This document shows positions 40,186 to 50,936 of a stretch of DNA of 64,000 nt, in pieces. Origin of the DNA: Vanessa cardui (taxonomy: Eukaryota > Arthropoda > Insecta > Lepidoptera > Nymphalidae); assembly GCF_905220365.1 (NCBI RefSeq), contig NC_061153.1, positions 5,848,001 through 5,912,000 on the forward strand. The letters run 5' to 3'. The notes under the pieces were generated by a model that was not told the origin of the DNA, did no database searches, and worked only from the letters and a program-made list of their open reading frames with translations. The position numbers and the translations under genes are program-made. Numbering within the stretch: the first letter of the stretch is position 1; every line of letters starts with the position of its first letter.

Positions 40186-42012
40186 TTATGACTGTGGTGA
40201 CGGTGTTGGTACTGGTGTGTAATGAATAATCGGCTCGGAATTTGAGGATGACGAGGTTCCAGGTTTCTGTTGATATTGATCGTGAGATGAGTTGCGTGAT
40301 AGAATAAATTGGCTGGCATGTTGTGATTGTGGTGACGGTGTTGGTACTGGTGATGAGAATTCAGAATGTACTGCATATTGCATATACATGCCATCTATAT
40401 CATGCATAAATCTTAATCTTTTTTCTTCCGGTAATTTTCTCAATTTTGTAGCCAAAAGCTTTGCATACAAGTCACAATCATCGTCTTCTTTTGGAATTGG
40501 TTGAGGTGTATTTCTTTTAACAGTTGCATTAAACGTAGACAAGGCTTCCTTCATAACTTTTTCTGCTTGAAATACTTCGGTGGGGTGTTTTCGCCGACGA
40601 ATTGTTGATGCATTTGTATTGACTGTATGACTTTGATCATCAGCTTGCGGATTTTGATTAGTCTGATTTTCTTCAAGTTCTTCATTTCTACTAGTAGACG
40701 GCTCCTCCTAAAATAGAAATAAATTAAAATGATTATTTTTATTGTTGCAGCTACCATCGTGCCCCGAAGAATGGCTACAAACCGAAAAAGACTTTGCATT
40801 GAAATTCCCGCGTGCTGTGGGATCAATAAATGGCAAACATATTGTTTTAGAATGTCCCATAAATTCCGGATCGGAATATTATAACTATAAAAGAACATTC
40901 AGTATAGTTTTGATGGCGTTGGTTGATAGTAACTACAATTTTATTTTCGCAGACATAGGCTGTCAAGGCAGAATTAGTGATGGCGGAGTTTTTACTAACA
41001 CAGTTTTATGGTCAAAAATGCAGACAAATGACTTAAATTTACCACAACCACATCCGCTGCCTGGTTCAAACATCGACGTGCCATACATTTTTTTGGGAGA
41101 CGGCGCTTTTGCCCTTTCGGAAAACATTATGAAACCCTATTCTGGAAATCACAACTTGGGATCCCCAAAACGAAAGTTTAATCAGATTTTGTCTGGAGCA
41201 CGAGTAGTAGTTGAAAATACTTTCGGCATTTTGGTAACAAAATTTAGAATTTTCAAGAAACCAATAAATTTACAACCCGAAAAAGCCGCCTTGATAACTT
41301 TGACATGCATACTCTTACACAATTTCTTGAGACGAAGCACTACATCATCACACATCTATACACCTTCCGGAACTATAGATACTTATGACAATAATAATTT
41401 ATTAATAGAGCCCGGCTCTTGGAGAGAAGAAATGGAGAGCACCTGTGCTATTCGAAATCCGCGACATATTCCACGGCGAGCGGCTCATCACGCAACAGAA
41501 ATAAGAGATGAATTCGCTAAATATTTCAGTAGATAGGTTATGTACTGGTTGTCAATAGACATAAGTTGATTGTACTAACTAATAAAGGAAAACTTGCTGT
41601 ATCGTCGAATAAGGCGTTTTTGTACTTTCCTATATCTAATAATAATTATAAGTAATAAAAGTTGCTGCTTACCGTATTTATTGTTTTCTTACATTTCGTA
41701 GTATCCCCAAAAAAAGAGTCTATTATTTCGTATGCGAACCATATCGGCTTGTAAATATCGTCGACACCTGCTCCAGAGTTTTCTGATTTCTTAACTTTAT
41801 TTTTGTACCCTCTGTAGCTTGCAAATAACGATGTTTTTTTGTTTTTTAAGTCATCAATGGGTATTCCCATCAGTTCACTTAGACGACACCACGCATCATG
41901 GTTTTTTTAGTTTATTTTTGCAGTCTTTTTAATTAATATTCCATAGCACGGGTTCCGCTTGAAAATATTCGAAAAATTTCAACTCAAGTTCGTTTGTCCA
42001 AGTTACGCTCAT
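40186..42012 (-). pseudogene. Harbinger MADF-BESS accessory gene, broken
   Basis: Second Harbinger gene, on the minus strand; its MADF-type DNA-binding protein would recruit the nuclease to the transposon ends. Exon 1 (42012-41673) starts MSVTWTNELELKFFEYF, contains a TAA and a frameshift, then GIPIDDLKNKKTSLFASYR and VDDIYKPIWFAYEIIDSFF (the MADF C-terminal half), and ends at a GTAAGC donor. Exon 2 (from 40707, after TATTTTAG) continues in phase: EEPSTSRNEEL, then a BESS-like motif DLYAKLLATKLRKLPEEKRL. A Ser/Gln-rich tail contains a tandem duplication (about 40060-40175 and 40200-40330). A CAA-to-TAA change stops the frame at 40186. It is inactive. Confidence 0.82.
40751..41536 (+). pseudogene. 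HARBI1-like nuclease, 3' exon (catalytic core)
   Basis: Main catalytic exon of the PIF/Harbinger nuclease, entered at the acceptor TTATTGTTGCAG (ends 40750) and open to TAG at 41536. It encodes LPSCPEEWLQTEKDF, then the first DDE Asp context (conserved GAIDGKH is GSINGKH here, so the Asp is replaced by Asn). The second acidic context is ADIGCQGRISDGGVF and the third region is FLGDGAFAL and VVENTFGILVTKFRIF (conserved Glu in VEN). It ends with the HNFLR motif. The Asp-to-Asn change in the first motif would itself abolish catalysis if this is the DDE residue, as I believe. The 5' exons are broken as well. Confidence 0.88.
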
Positions 42013-42254
42013 ATTGACGCCACAAGGTACACAATTACTTCCGTTCAAGTCGGCGGCGCGCGCTACTGAGAAACATGCGAGTGTGGAGTCAATACACGTT
42101 CTCGCCTGTTCTCACGGTCTCGCGCCAAAAAACCGACAAAAAGTGGAGAAAAGCTGGAGAACAACGCGAGAACTTGAGAAATCGCTTCCACATTCACGTT
42201 TCTCGCATGTTTCTCGCGTTCTCGCGAGATTCTCTTGAGAATGTGGAGCGCCCT

Positions 42255-42714
42255 TTAGCATTTGTGTGCACGAGCTAGGAGTAGATAAACCACTATGGTT
42301 ACGAGAAACAGTACCACAAAATCTACGAGTAGGTGTCATAGGATCAGTAGCTATAGTTGGTGTAGTATTCGTCATCAATAATGTGGTATTATTGTTACTA
42401 CTTTTTGGACTGGATATCGTATTCTGAAGCACACTAAATCGTTTTCCAGTACATGGGCTGATATATATATTATTTTCATTTCTTAGCTGCGTGTGCTCTA
42501 ACGTAGAAAGGTTCATCATTTTCTTTTTAGGGGCTTCAAATATTTCATAATCAGAATCACTGTCATTATTAGCCAATGGAGGGCAAATTTGAAAATTTTC
42601 AAAAATTTTTATTTTACTGGACGATGCAGCAGTATAATCCGACGTTGATTTTTTGTTGGAAATTTCACCAAAATTAATAGATTTTTTACACTTTTTTCTT
42701 TTAAAAGCACTCAT
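42255..42714 (-). pseudogene. Unidentified ORF split by Harbinger, 5' part
   Basis: A minus-strand frame from ATG at 42714 (MSAFKRKKCKKSINFGE) running without a stop into the Harbinger end at 42254. It is Ser/Thr/Asn-rich, with a basic N-terminus (possible nuclear signal), an acidic patch NDSDSDYEIFEAPKKK and repeated TPT/SP sites. There is no recognised domain. Without Harbinger it joins 34828-34919 to give a 183-residue product. Upstream (42720-42850) is GC/CpG-rich, which could be a promoter. It may be a host gene exon or the N-terminal gene of another transposon such as a Helitron. I cannot decide which. Confidence 0.6.
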
Positions 42715-44160
42715 TGTATAACAAAAATGATTATCAACACGTAGGTATATACGCGAGTGTTATTTCGCAAACGTGCGCGCGACCTCCCATGTCGTTGCTA
42801 GGACAACACTAAAACGAGTCACGCAGCGCCCGTGCCGCCCACCTTCCACGATTCCACGAGTACCGACATATCTCCTAACGCAAGGAATGAAAATAATTAT
42901 AGTACTGTGCGTTAGGGACCTAATCCATCTCTAATTTTTTTTAATGTCCTTGAATTCATCTTTAAGTAGGAAGTAAATACATATGTATATATTTGTCCTA
43001 CTCATACCTAAAGAACTTTACACGTTAGATCCTCCCGCAAGGAGTGAAACAACACGATTATGTTCAACGCACAATACAAAAGTCTTGCAAGAGATCTGAT
43101 AGATCTCGTAATGCAACGAACGTGTCAATGTAAAAATCGAAAGTGAAATTCAATATACAACGTGTTGAAAACAAAATTACACGAAATTATATTCCGCGAT
43201 TAAAATTTTTTAGAATCAAGACAAAGAGACAGTTTTAAATATTGATTGTTTATTATCATAATTATTATGATGCTTTTTATGGAATCTCATTGAATCGTCT
43301 TACATTTTTATTGTATAATATAGTTATATTCATATCACAAGAATGCCAGTAATGCATTTACTGCATATAATATTTTAATTTAATTGATTAAGGACACGCT
43401 TTACTTTGGCGGACCTTTTGAAGAATTAGTTCTCATTTGTTTTTTTTTTTATTATTAATTAATGTTTTGTTTTTTAAATTCGTCGTTTACAGCATATTGA
43501 TAATATTATTAAAGTTAATGTTAAACCTATTAGAACAAAAAAGCTATACTTTTTTATAATGTAATATTTTTTTTAGTAGTAATAGTAATAGTTTTAATTA
43601 GGTACCACTTAGACATATTTTATTAATTATTTTTATTTATTTGTTTAAATCGCTTAATTTTTACTAAATATTAGATATTGAAATATTACTTGTGTTACAG
43701 TGCCACGATAAACATCGGCTCCGTAAAAAACATTAAAGAAATTATAGTAAAAGTTATTAAACATGAACATAAACTATTATAGTAGCGAAATTAAGGTGTG
43801 ATAATTAAGTGACATTGTTATCCAGTGTTTTTGTATGCAAATTATTGTGTGCTAATCAATGAAAAACTGTAGTGTAATTCTAACGTACTTTTTCCATACC
43901 GAATATTAAAAAAAAAAAAACATTATAAAACGTCTCTAAAGTGACTAAACAGGCAAAAAATTGTGTATTACAAATTAAAAATAATTGTAAATTACATAAA
44001 CTTTATTAAAACAAAGCTAAAAGTGTACTTAAAATAAAAGTTAAGTGAAAAAATATTTTGGTTCTCAACTAAAAGAAACAAACACAGTCACCCGCAATTT
44101 AAAAAATATAAAATACGCCGTGAACAAACTGAACAGTAATTTCGTATCATTTTACCAGAC
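42715..44160. other. Non-coding, AT-rich; CpG-rich edge at 42760-42850
   Basis: No gene recognised. The first 130 bases are GC/CpG-rich and lie just upstream of the split reading frame. CGCAAGGAATGAAA (about 42880) and CGCAAGGAGTGAAA (about 43036) are near repeats. The remainder is AT-rich. Confidence 0.45.
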
Positions 44161-44162
44161 AG

Positions 44163-44232
44163 TGTTTGGTCTAGGGGTTCAAAATACTGCCGTGAGCTTT
44201 CACTAGAACGGGTTTAAATCCTTGTGAAGTTG
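44163..44232 (+). other. tRNA-like sequence (pol III boxes)
   Basis: TTTGGTCTAGGGGTTCAAA resembles an A box and GGGTTTAAATCC a B box, about 35 bases apart, just upstream of a LINE ORF1. It is not a functional tRNA by eye, as no acceptor stem pairing was found. It may be a SINE head or part of the LINE 5' UTR. Confidence 0.4.
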
Positions 44233-44299
44233 AATAGAATATTTTTACTACATATTCTACAAACATAGTCCTACAAATTTGATACAATTAATGTCTTTG

Positions 44300-45843
44300 A
44301 AAATATAACATTTCGACAAACACGTACTCAATCTTCGGCTAATAGCAGTACAACGAGTTTGAATCTAGATGGCAGTACCAATAGTTTAGCAAATATCTCT
44401 GCGGATGACAACAATATTGAGATGGATGAACTCAAACAAAAAATTACATTTCTTACGACACGATTAAATGCACTACACGAAAAAATTAATAAATTAAGTA
44501 TTAAGAACAAGGAGTTTAAGGAAATCATAAATAAAATGTCAGAAAAGCTCGAACAACCTAAAACCAGTACTAAAATACTTTGTACATCGGGGACCTTGGA
44601 CAATGATAAAAATATTGTAAATAATTATCAAAATAATAAAGAAAATATGCAGAACGTGATTGTAAATACACAACAAATAATCACATCTAAAACCGACTGC
44701 AATGATAAATATACAACGAAAGAAGACAATAACATACAAATAAAGCGGAACAAAATATGTATTATAAGTGCAAACAAACCAAATAATATTTTATCACTTG
44801 CAGAGAAGAGATTCGAGAAAAGTCAAATTTGTCATTACTCTTACCCCTATTGTGGAATACGCCAGCTCATAACAAATTTACACAAAAAATTACATGATTA
44901 CACTATGGATACCAACCAACATACAAGTACAACTTCCGTAACCTGATATTTAATTGGAGAGTAGAAACTTTTAATAAACTACTGCACTTGGATGTTACTA
45001 CACATAAGTATGCATATCTATTTGACTCTAATTTGAATTTATCCTGTGACTATACTATGTTTTCTAAATATACCGGCAGACTAAATAATGGTGGTATGAA
45101 AAATATTTTTGACAATAGAACTAGATGTATTATTTAATAATTTTGAAACATTGTCAAAAAAACAACATTAAATGTTGAAAATTTGTCCAAACCAGATTTT
45201 TTTCGTCTTTGACCATCTTTACATTATGCACCAGAATATTGCCGGACTATTATATAAATGTGATATAGTAACAGTTCACATCCAAGATTTATTATGTACA
45301 AAACAGATAGACTTAGATATAATATGCGTAACTGAGCACTTCATAATGTCTGGATATGAAAGTTTATTAAATATTCCCAATTACAAATTAAGAGCTTGTT
45401 ATACTAGAAATAATAAAAAACGTGGCGGTGCTTGTATATTAATTTAAAATAAACACGAATATAGAGAATTACTGGACATCATGGGATGTTCCATATCAGG
45501 TACAATATAATGTTGTGCAAAAGAATTAATAAAGCATAAGTTAATAGTTATTTGCCTGTACAGACCTCCAAAGACTGTCAATATTAATATTTTCTATGAA
45601 AAATTAGATATTGTATTAAGAAAAGTATATTCAAAAAGTGATTATAAAATTGTATTATGTGGAGATTTTAATATAAATGAACATTTTCTTTTGGGCTATA
45701 ATTTAAAAGTAGAAATTAAGGAACCAACTAGACTACAGAGTAATACTTGTTTAGATAACTTTGTACATAACCTTAAAAAAGAATGTGAATCAAACGTTTT
45801 AGATTTTGGTCTATCGGATCATACAGCGCAATTATTAATATAA
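44300..45843 (+). pseudogene. CR1-like LINE I, ORF1 and start of ORF2
   Basis: Degenerate LINE of a lepidopteran CR1-like family. ORF1 (44359-44946 open) has a coiled-coil segment (DELKQKITFLTTRLNALHEK) and QICHYSYPYCGIRQL. After a frameshift at about 44930 it continues FNWRVETFNKLLHLDVTTHK and SKYTGRLNN to about 45135. This C-terminal part resembles the SGNH/esterase-like ORF1 ends of CR1 elements, but the active-site Ser block appears deleted. ORF2 starts near 45172 with the endonuclease motif MHQNIAGLLYKCD, VTEHF and KRGGACILI. After stops, LYRPPKT, VLCGDFNIN and GLSDHTAQLL follow. The reverse transcriptase is absent. Confidence 0.75.
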
Positions 45844-46195
45844 TTTTGAAAAAATAATATATTGATAAATGAATAAAAAATGCATAAAATACAACATATA
45901 TAACTTAAATAATCTATCATTGTATCATAAATCATCGAATATATAATTTTAATTGTATAGTTAATTTAAATTTGTTATTTTATTGAATAGTTAATTTTAA
46001 TTTGTAAATAAAATTGAACTGTTCATCTTAATTTGTAATGTTAATATGAATTTGTGTTTTAAATTGCTTATTTAATTAATTTTGTAATTTTAATTTGTAA
46101 CTTTACAATTTAATATTTGCATGCCTTATGGTAGAATGTATCTGGAACCAATATTCTTTACCTACATTCAGAGCAAATAAATATTATTATTTTGT
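45844..46195 (+). other. AT-rich remnant and LINE 3' tail
   Basis: AT-rich sequence with repeated TTTAATTTGTAA words, followed at 46120-46190 by CATGCCTTATGGTAGAATGT...GAGCAAATAAATATT. I take this as the 3' terminus of the same CR1-like LINE. This implies an internal deletion of its RT. Confidence 0.5.
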
Positions 46196-46300
46196 TTTTC
46201 TCAGCCTTTAAGCTGGTGTAAACTACATTCACGGATATAAATCAAGTGAATGCAGTATGTGGTGTGTGTTATTTATGTATGTAATATTTATGTGTAGTAA

Positions 46301-46519
46301 TTATGTTGTGTCAGTCTCTTCTAATTGCATGAACTTTCTTACTATTCTACATGTGTTCAAAATAGCAGCCTTCTGTATTGGGATATAAAGGCACTCATTT
46401 AGTTCTAATAATTTTAGGCTATGGAGGAGATGATTTGGGACGACACCTGTTGTGGAGATAACTATAGGGATGATGTACACTTTTTCTTGTTTCCAGATTC
46501 TTGTAACTTCTTCCTTGAG
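46301..46519 (-). pseudogene. C-terminal fragment of a LINE reverse-transcriptase ORF
   Basis: On the minus strand the frame LKEEVTRIWKQEKVYIIPIV ... STTGVVPNHL ... IQKAAILNTCRIVRKFM ends in TAA at 46301. The pattern (VxxxWK, IPIVIxxxGxVPxxL, LQKAxILxTxxxxRKxL) is one I know from the extreme C-terminus of insect RT ORFs. Stops lie upstream, so only about 70 codons remain. Its 3' flank ends in an (AAT)-rich tail that abuts the tail of the plus-strand LINE at about 46190. Confidence 0.6.
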
Positions 46520-46929
46520 TTATTATTATTATTACTTTGTATAGGTTTTTATATACTATGGCTTTTATTTTCATTTATTTTATATATTTTTATGACAATA
46601 TACTTATACTCCAATTTTTTTAAACTTATTTTAAAAGAATAATATTCGTATATTTTTGTTCTTCAAAAGATTTTACTTTTAAAAATTATTTGTATTATCA
46701 GTTTCTTTTTAAGTTCAGATGATAATTGTATAAAACGTACTCGAATTTTTAACAATACAAATTAGCTAATTTTTAAAAAGAGGGTTATCAAAAAATAATT
46801 AACTAATTTTATTATTATTATTTTTCTTTTTCACTATCACTAAAATTGTATATTGTCTTAATTTACTTTGCTAGTAAGATAGATTATGCTTTAAATTTAA
46901 TACCCTCGTATTCATTCAATGTTTAATTC
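46520..46929. other. AT-rich non-coding DNA
   Basis: ATT-rich and T-rich sequence with no recognised gene or repeat. Confidence 0.5.
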
Positions 46930-47160
46930 AATTCAATTCTTAGTTTAATGGCTTTTAGTTGTGCCGGCAGGGCACAGATTATTTCGCCAATGTCACGTAG
47001 GATGGAGAAGACACGAATGAGATTGATCGGTGCGGTTGAGACAGTAAACTCAATTGAATTTAAAAGTCAAGAATAGTAGTATTAATTTCCTTGTTAATCC
47101 TTAACCTAGAACAACACAAACATTAAGAGTTAATAATAGGATAATTAAAAAAAAAAAAAA
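46930..47160 (+). mobile_element. Short retroposon, second copy
   Basis: Plus-strand copy of the segment inserted in piggyBac at 15506-15716: TTTAATGGCTTTTAGTTGTG, GCCGGCAGGGCACAG, through GTTAATAATAGG. Here it is followed by a run of about 16 A. No duplication was recognised. Confidence 0.75.
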
Positions 47161-47299
47161 AATTTTAGTATTCTAAACTACATATGTAACAAAATATGAA
47201 AAATTGGACTATTCACAACTTAATTTTATTAAATTTGATAAATTTACATAAGATTGAACAAAATGGACTAAACACAAACGTCAACAAACATTCAACATT

Positions 47300-50200
47300 T
47301 ATAGGGCGAGGGACTTTATGAGGGAAGATGTCATAAATGGGACGAAGAAGTTTAGGGCAAAGGAACAGGATATGGGTTGCAGAGCCTTCGTCAAGGCCAC
47401 ATTCACACAGCGAGTGATCACGAACTCTGATTTTTGCTAGATGTATGATTTAGTAGGTGTGCATGAATGGCCGAGGCGTAACCGACAGATGGTGGAGGTG
47501 ACCCAACGGTCAGCGTGCCTGTGAGATGAAAACCAAGGTCGCCTCGGAATTTCAGGTTGTAACGCCGAATAATATTTACCCTTGACCAATTTTGATGAAA
47601 CCCAAAAAGAATTCCAGGATTTATTCATTTCAGCTTTAGCCAGAGAAAGCAAATCCTGAGATGTGTTGGCAAAATGCTCAGATGTACCAGATTGGATAGC
47701 AATCTTAGCATATGAGTCTGCCATCTCATTACCTGATATAGCTGAATGGCTAGGAATCCAGACCAGCAGGACTTGTAGCCCTTGTTGATGACAGGACAAC
47801 AGGGCCTCTCTGATCTTAAAAACGATTGAAAGTCTTGATCTGCTACGAAAAGGATTTTCTTTAATGGCTAACAGACAGCTTAGTGAGTCACATAAAATAA
47901 TTGTTTGCTGAATATTGTGTGACTGGGCATACATTACAGCTTCCAGTAAAGCGATAGCCTCACCGGAGAATACAGAGGTTTCGGGGGGACATTTAAATAA
48001 TAGGGCTATTTTAAATTTAGGGATCCAACAAGCTGCACCAACGCAGCCGGTTGGCGAGAGTTTAGAGGCATCAGTATGTATAGGGAGATGATTTGGCCAA
48101 TTTTGATGAAAAATTGTTTGAAATTGGATATTAGTATCAGGGGAACCTTTTACGAGTCCAAGATTTGTAATTATTGGAGGATTATAAATAAGTGCTTTAA
48201 AGGAGGTGGAAAAAAGAGGATTAGAGGGAAAAGTGGTAAGTGGATGGGGGAGTTTGGTATACTTGAGGAAACTGTTTAATAGGAATGGGGATGCCGGATT
48301 ATCTGAGTTACAAAGGTGGGATAGTTTGTTTAATCTGATCAGTAGAGGATGGGAGGGTAGCTGTAACAATCTGATGATAAAGCGGTCACAAAGATATTGC
48401 CTCCTTATCTGTAGAGAGGGGTCAACACACTCAACCTGTAGAGCATAGACTCAACCTGTAGAGAGTAGGGGTGGATTTCATCGCACCCAATATAATGCGA
48501 AGACATTTATATTGTATTTTATTTAATTTTTCAGAAGCTGATTTATTAAAAGGATCTAGAAAGAACAGTCCATAGTCCAAATGACTACGAACTATTGCGT
48601 TATAGACCAATTTTAATGTATAAAGGTGAGCTCCCCACCAGACTCCAGACACAGCTCTAAGGGCATTAATTGATTTTTCACATTTCTTGGCTATGTAATC
48701 AGAGTGTGAAATTCCGTTCAGTTTGTAATCGAGAATTATACCAAGAAATTTTGTTTTGTCTACAAAGTTAATGCATTGACCCTCATAAAACAGATCAAAG
48801 GCAGGAATACGTCTTTTTTTCGTAAAAATCACTGCTTGACTTTTGGCTATCGAAAGCGACAAGCCATGGTCACAGAGCCATTGGGATAGGTAATGCAAAG
48901 CAGAGTTTAATCGAAATGTTAAATTTTCAACGGAACTAGATCTATAATATAAAACTATGTCATCAGCATACTGGAGGATGTTACAAAAGTTGTTAACAGA
49001 CAAATCGAGGTCATGAGTGTATATGCTATAAAGCAGAGGGCTGAGTACTGAGCCTTGAGGAAGACCTTTCCAGACGAATCTGGGGGGAAGTGAGAGATGT
49101 TGGAGTCTAACCGTTATTGATCTGCAAGGTAACAGATTACATATGAAATGAACTATCCTCGGTGGAATACTCAGCTGTTGCATTTTCTGCCTGAGCAACG
49201 GAAGAAGGACATTATCATATGCAGAAGATATATCAAGAAAGATTCCCACAAGGTACTCTCCTTTAGCGAAGGCAATTCGAATGTCTGTTGTAAGTATGCT
49301 TAGACTATCAATAGTGCTCGACCCCTTCCGAAAGCCAAATTGAGAGGGAGCAAGTATGTTTCTGCTTTTCATTAACCATTCCAGGCGATTCTTCAAGAGA
49401 TGTTCAGTGATCTTTGCCAAAGTAGATGATAAAGCTATAGGCCTATATGAATTGTAATCGGAAGGGTTCTTACCCGGTTTAAGGATGGGAATAACAATTT
49501 GTGACTTCAAAGATTGCGGGATGATTCCTTTGATAAAGACCGAGTTAATAATATTTAAAAAACAATGTTTAGCTTTATCATTTAATTTGGAAATAAAAGA
49601 GTAAGGAACGCCATCTTCCCCGGGTGTCGAATCGGATAAACCATTTAATGCACATTGAAGTTCAGAAAAAGAGAAGAGGGCATCCATTTCATCCAAAGTA
49701 GATGCTGGCGTAGAAATTAGAAAACTGTCCTCATATGGGACAAAGGGGGGGGGGGTCAAGCTTCTCAGCAAAATTGTTAAGCCACTCAGAAGGAGTATTT
49801 GAGGTAGGATTGTCAGAGTTAAGGCAACGGAGGAATTTTTTAAGTTGGGACCAGACTGCAGAGGAAGAGGAACGAGGGCTCAGGGATTCACAGAATTGAA
49901 TCCAACTGACTTTTTTCTTTTTAGAAATCAGTCGTTTTAATTTGGCGTCGATTCTCTGATACTTGTAAAAATTATCCATAGACATACACATAGTGTATGT
50001 TTCTTCAGCCTCTAGTCTCTGTTCAGTTAATCGTTTGCATTCCTCATCCCACCAGGGGGTGGAAAGCAAATGATTTTTTGAGATGTGTTTTTTGGGAAAA
50101 TGGAGATCAGCTGCAGTTAAAATACCATTAACGAAAAGGTCGTAGCAAAGGATTACATTTCGATAGTCTTGCGACGCAAAGAGGGAGTCAATCATGTCGT

Positions 50201-50936
50201 CAACAGATTCAGCATATGCTGACCAATTAACATGTTTTAATTTATATTTTAATAAAGGATTTAGGTTGGAGTATGGGATGGATCGGTTATTTAAAGAAAG
50301 GAGGATAGGGAAGTGGTCACTACCAAAAGATGATGATAGGACATTCCAGGATAATTGAGAAACAAGGGCAGGAGAGGTTAGGGATAGGTCAACAACGGAT
50401 TTTGGGTTTTGGTTGGGGTATACTCTACGTGTTGGTGAGCCATTATTGAGGATGCAGAGGTTTGCATCATCAAATATGTCCATCAACAAGAGAGCAAACG
50501 AATCAGAAAAATGTGAACCCCAGGAGGTATGGTGGGCATTAAAATCCCCCATGACAACGATAGGATGAGGGAGACTAGAGAAGATGGCGGATAAATCGGG
50601 AATTAAAGCGGGATTAGGATGAGGGATATACAGGGAGAGAAAAGAGATGTTGAGGGCTCTGACAGCAACAGCATTAATATGCTGGCTGGACAGGGATAGA
50701 GGGATTTGGGAAAAGGGAAGGGAGTGCCGGATAAAAATGGCACTCCCGGCATAACCATCACTCCTGTCATCTCTCAAACAGGAGAAGCCCGGTACCCGGA
50801 ATCGGGATCCAGGGATCAACCAAGTTTCAGAGATGGCAATAATGACAGGTTTATGGAGATTAATTAGAGAGAGGAGTTCATGTTTTTTAGGCCGGACGCT
50901 CTTGCAGTTCCATTGAAGGAAGCTGATTGGGGCCAT
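47300..50936 (-). pseudogene. I-like LINE copy B ORF2 (EN-RT-RNase H), frameshifted
   Basis: ORF2 starts MAPISFLQWNCKS at 50936. The endonuclease (49731-50936) has ISETWL, VMGDFNAHHTSWG and GSDHFPILL. The reverse transcriptase (48431-49771) has GEDGVPYSFISK, YRPIALSSTLAKI, IFLDISSAYDNV, GLPQGSVLSPLLY and YADD in LQYADDIVLYY. The RNase H (47437-48369) has IHTDASK, SGEAIALLEA, LCDSLSCL and the final Asp in SGNEMADSYA. Three breaks separate them: a run of 11 G at 49745-49755, a 20-bp tandem duplication at 48431-48470, and an indel near 47440. After the last one the frame continues KIRVRDHSLCECGL to about 47300. All catalytic residues survive, so damage is recent. Confidence 0.92.

Larger units (their letters stand above)
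34923..42254. mobile_element. PIF/Harbinger transposon (7.3 kb with nested LINEs)
   Basis: The terminal inverted repeats start AGGGCGCTCCACATTCTCAA at 34923 and end with the inverse at 42254. They are flanked by the 3-bp duplication TTA (34920-34922 and 42255-42257), which fits the TWA preference of PIF/Harbinger. It carries a plus-strand HARBI1-like nuclease gene (exons from 35046 to 41536) and a minus-strand MADF-BESS accessory gene (42012 to 40186), the standard two-gene layout. About 4.1 kb of it (35443-39559) is a jockey LINE, itself split by another LINE. Confidence 0.92.

Noticed and set aside
46421..46642. Plus-strand 73-codon frame with a hydrophobic tail
   Set aside because: The opposite strand encodes a recognisable LINE C-terminal fragment. 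The hydrophobic run is AT-rich sequence.
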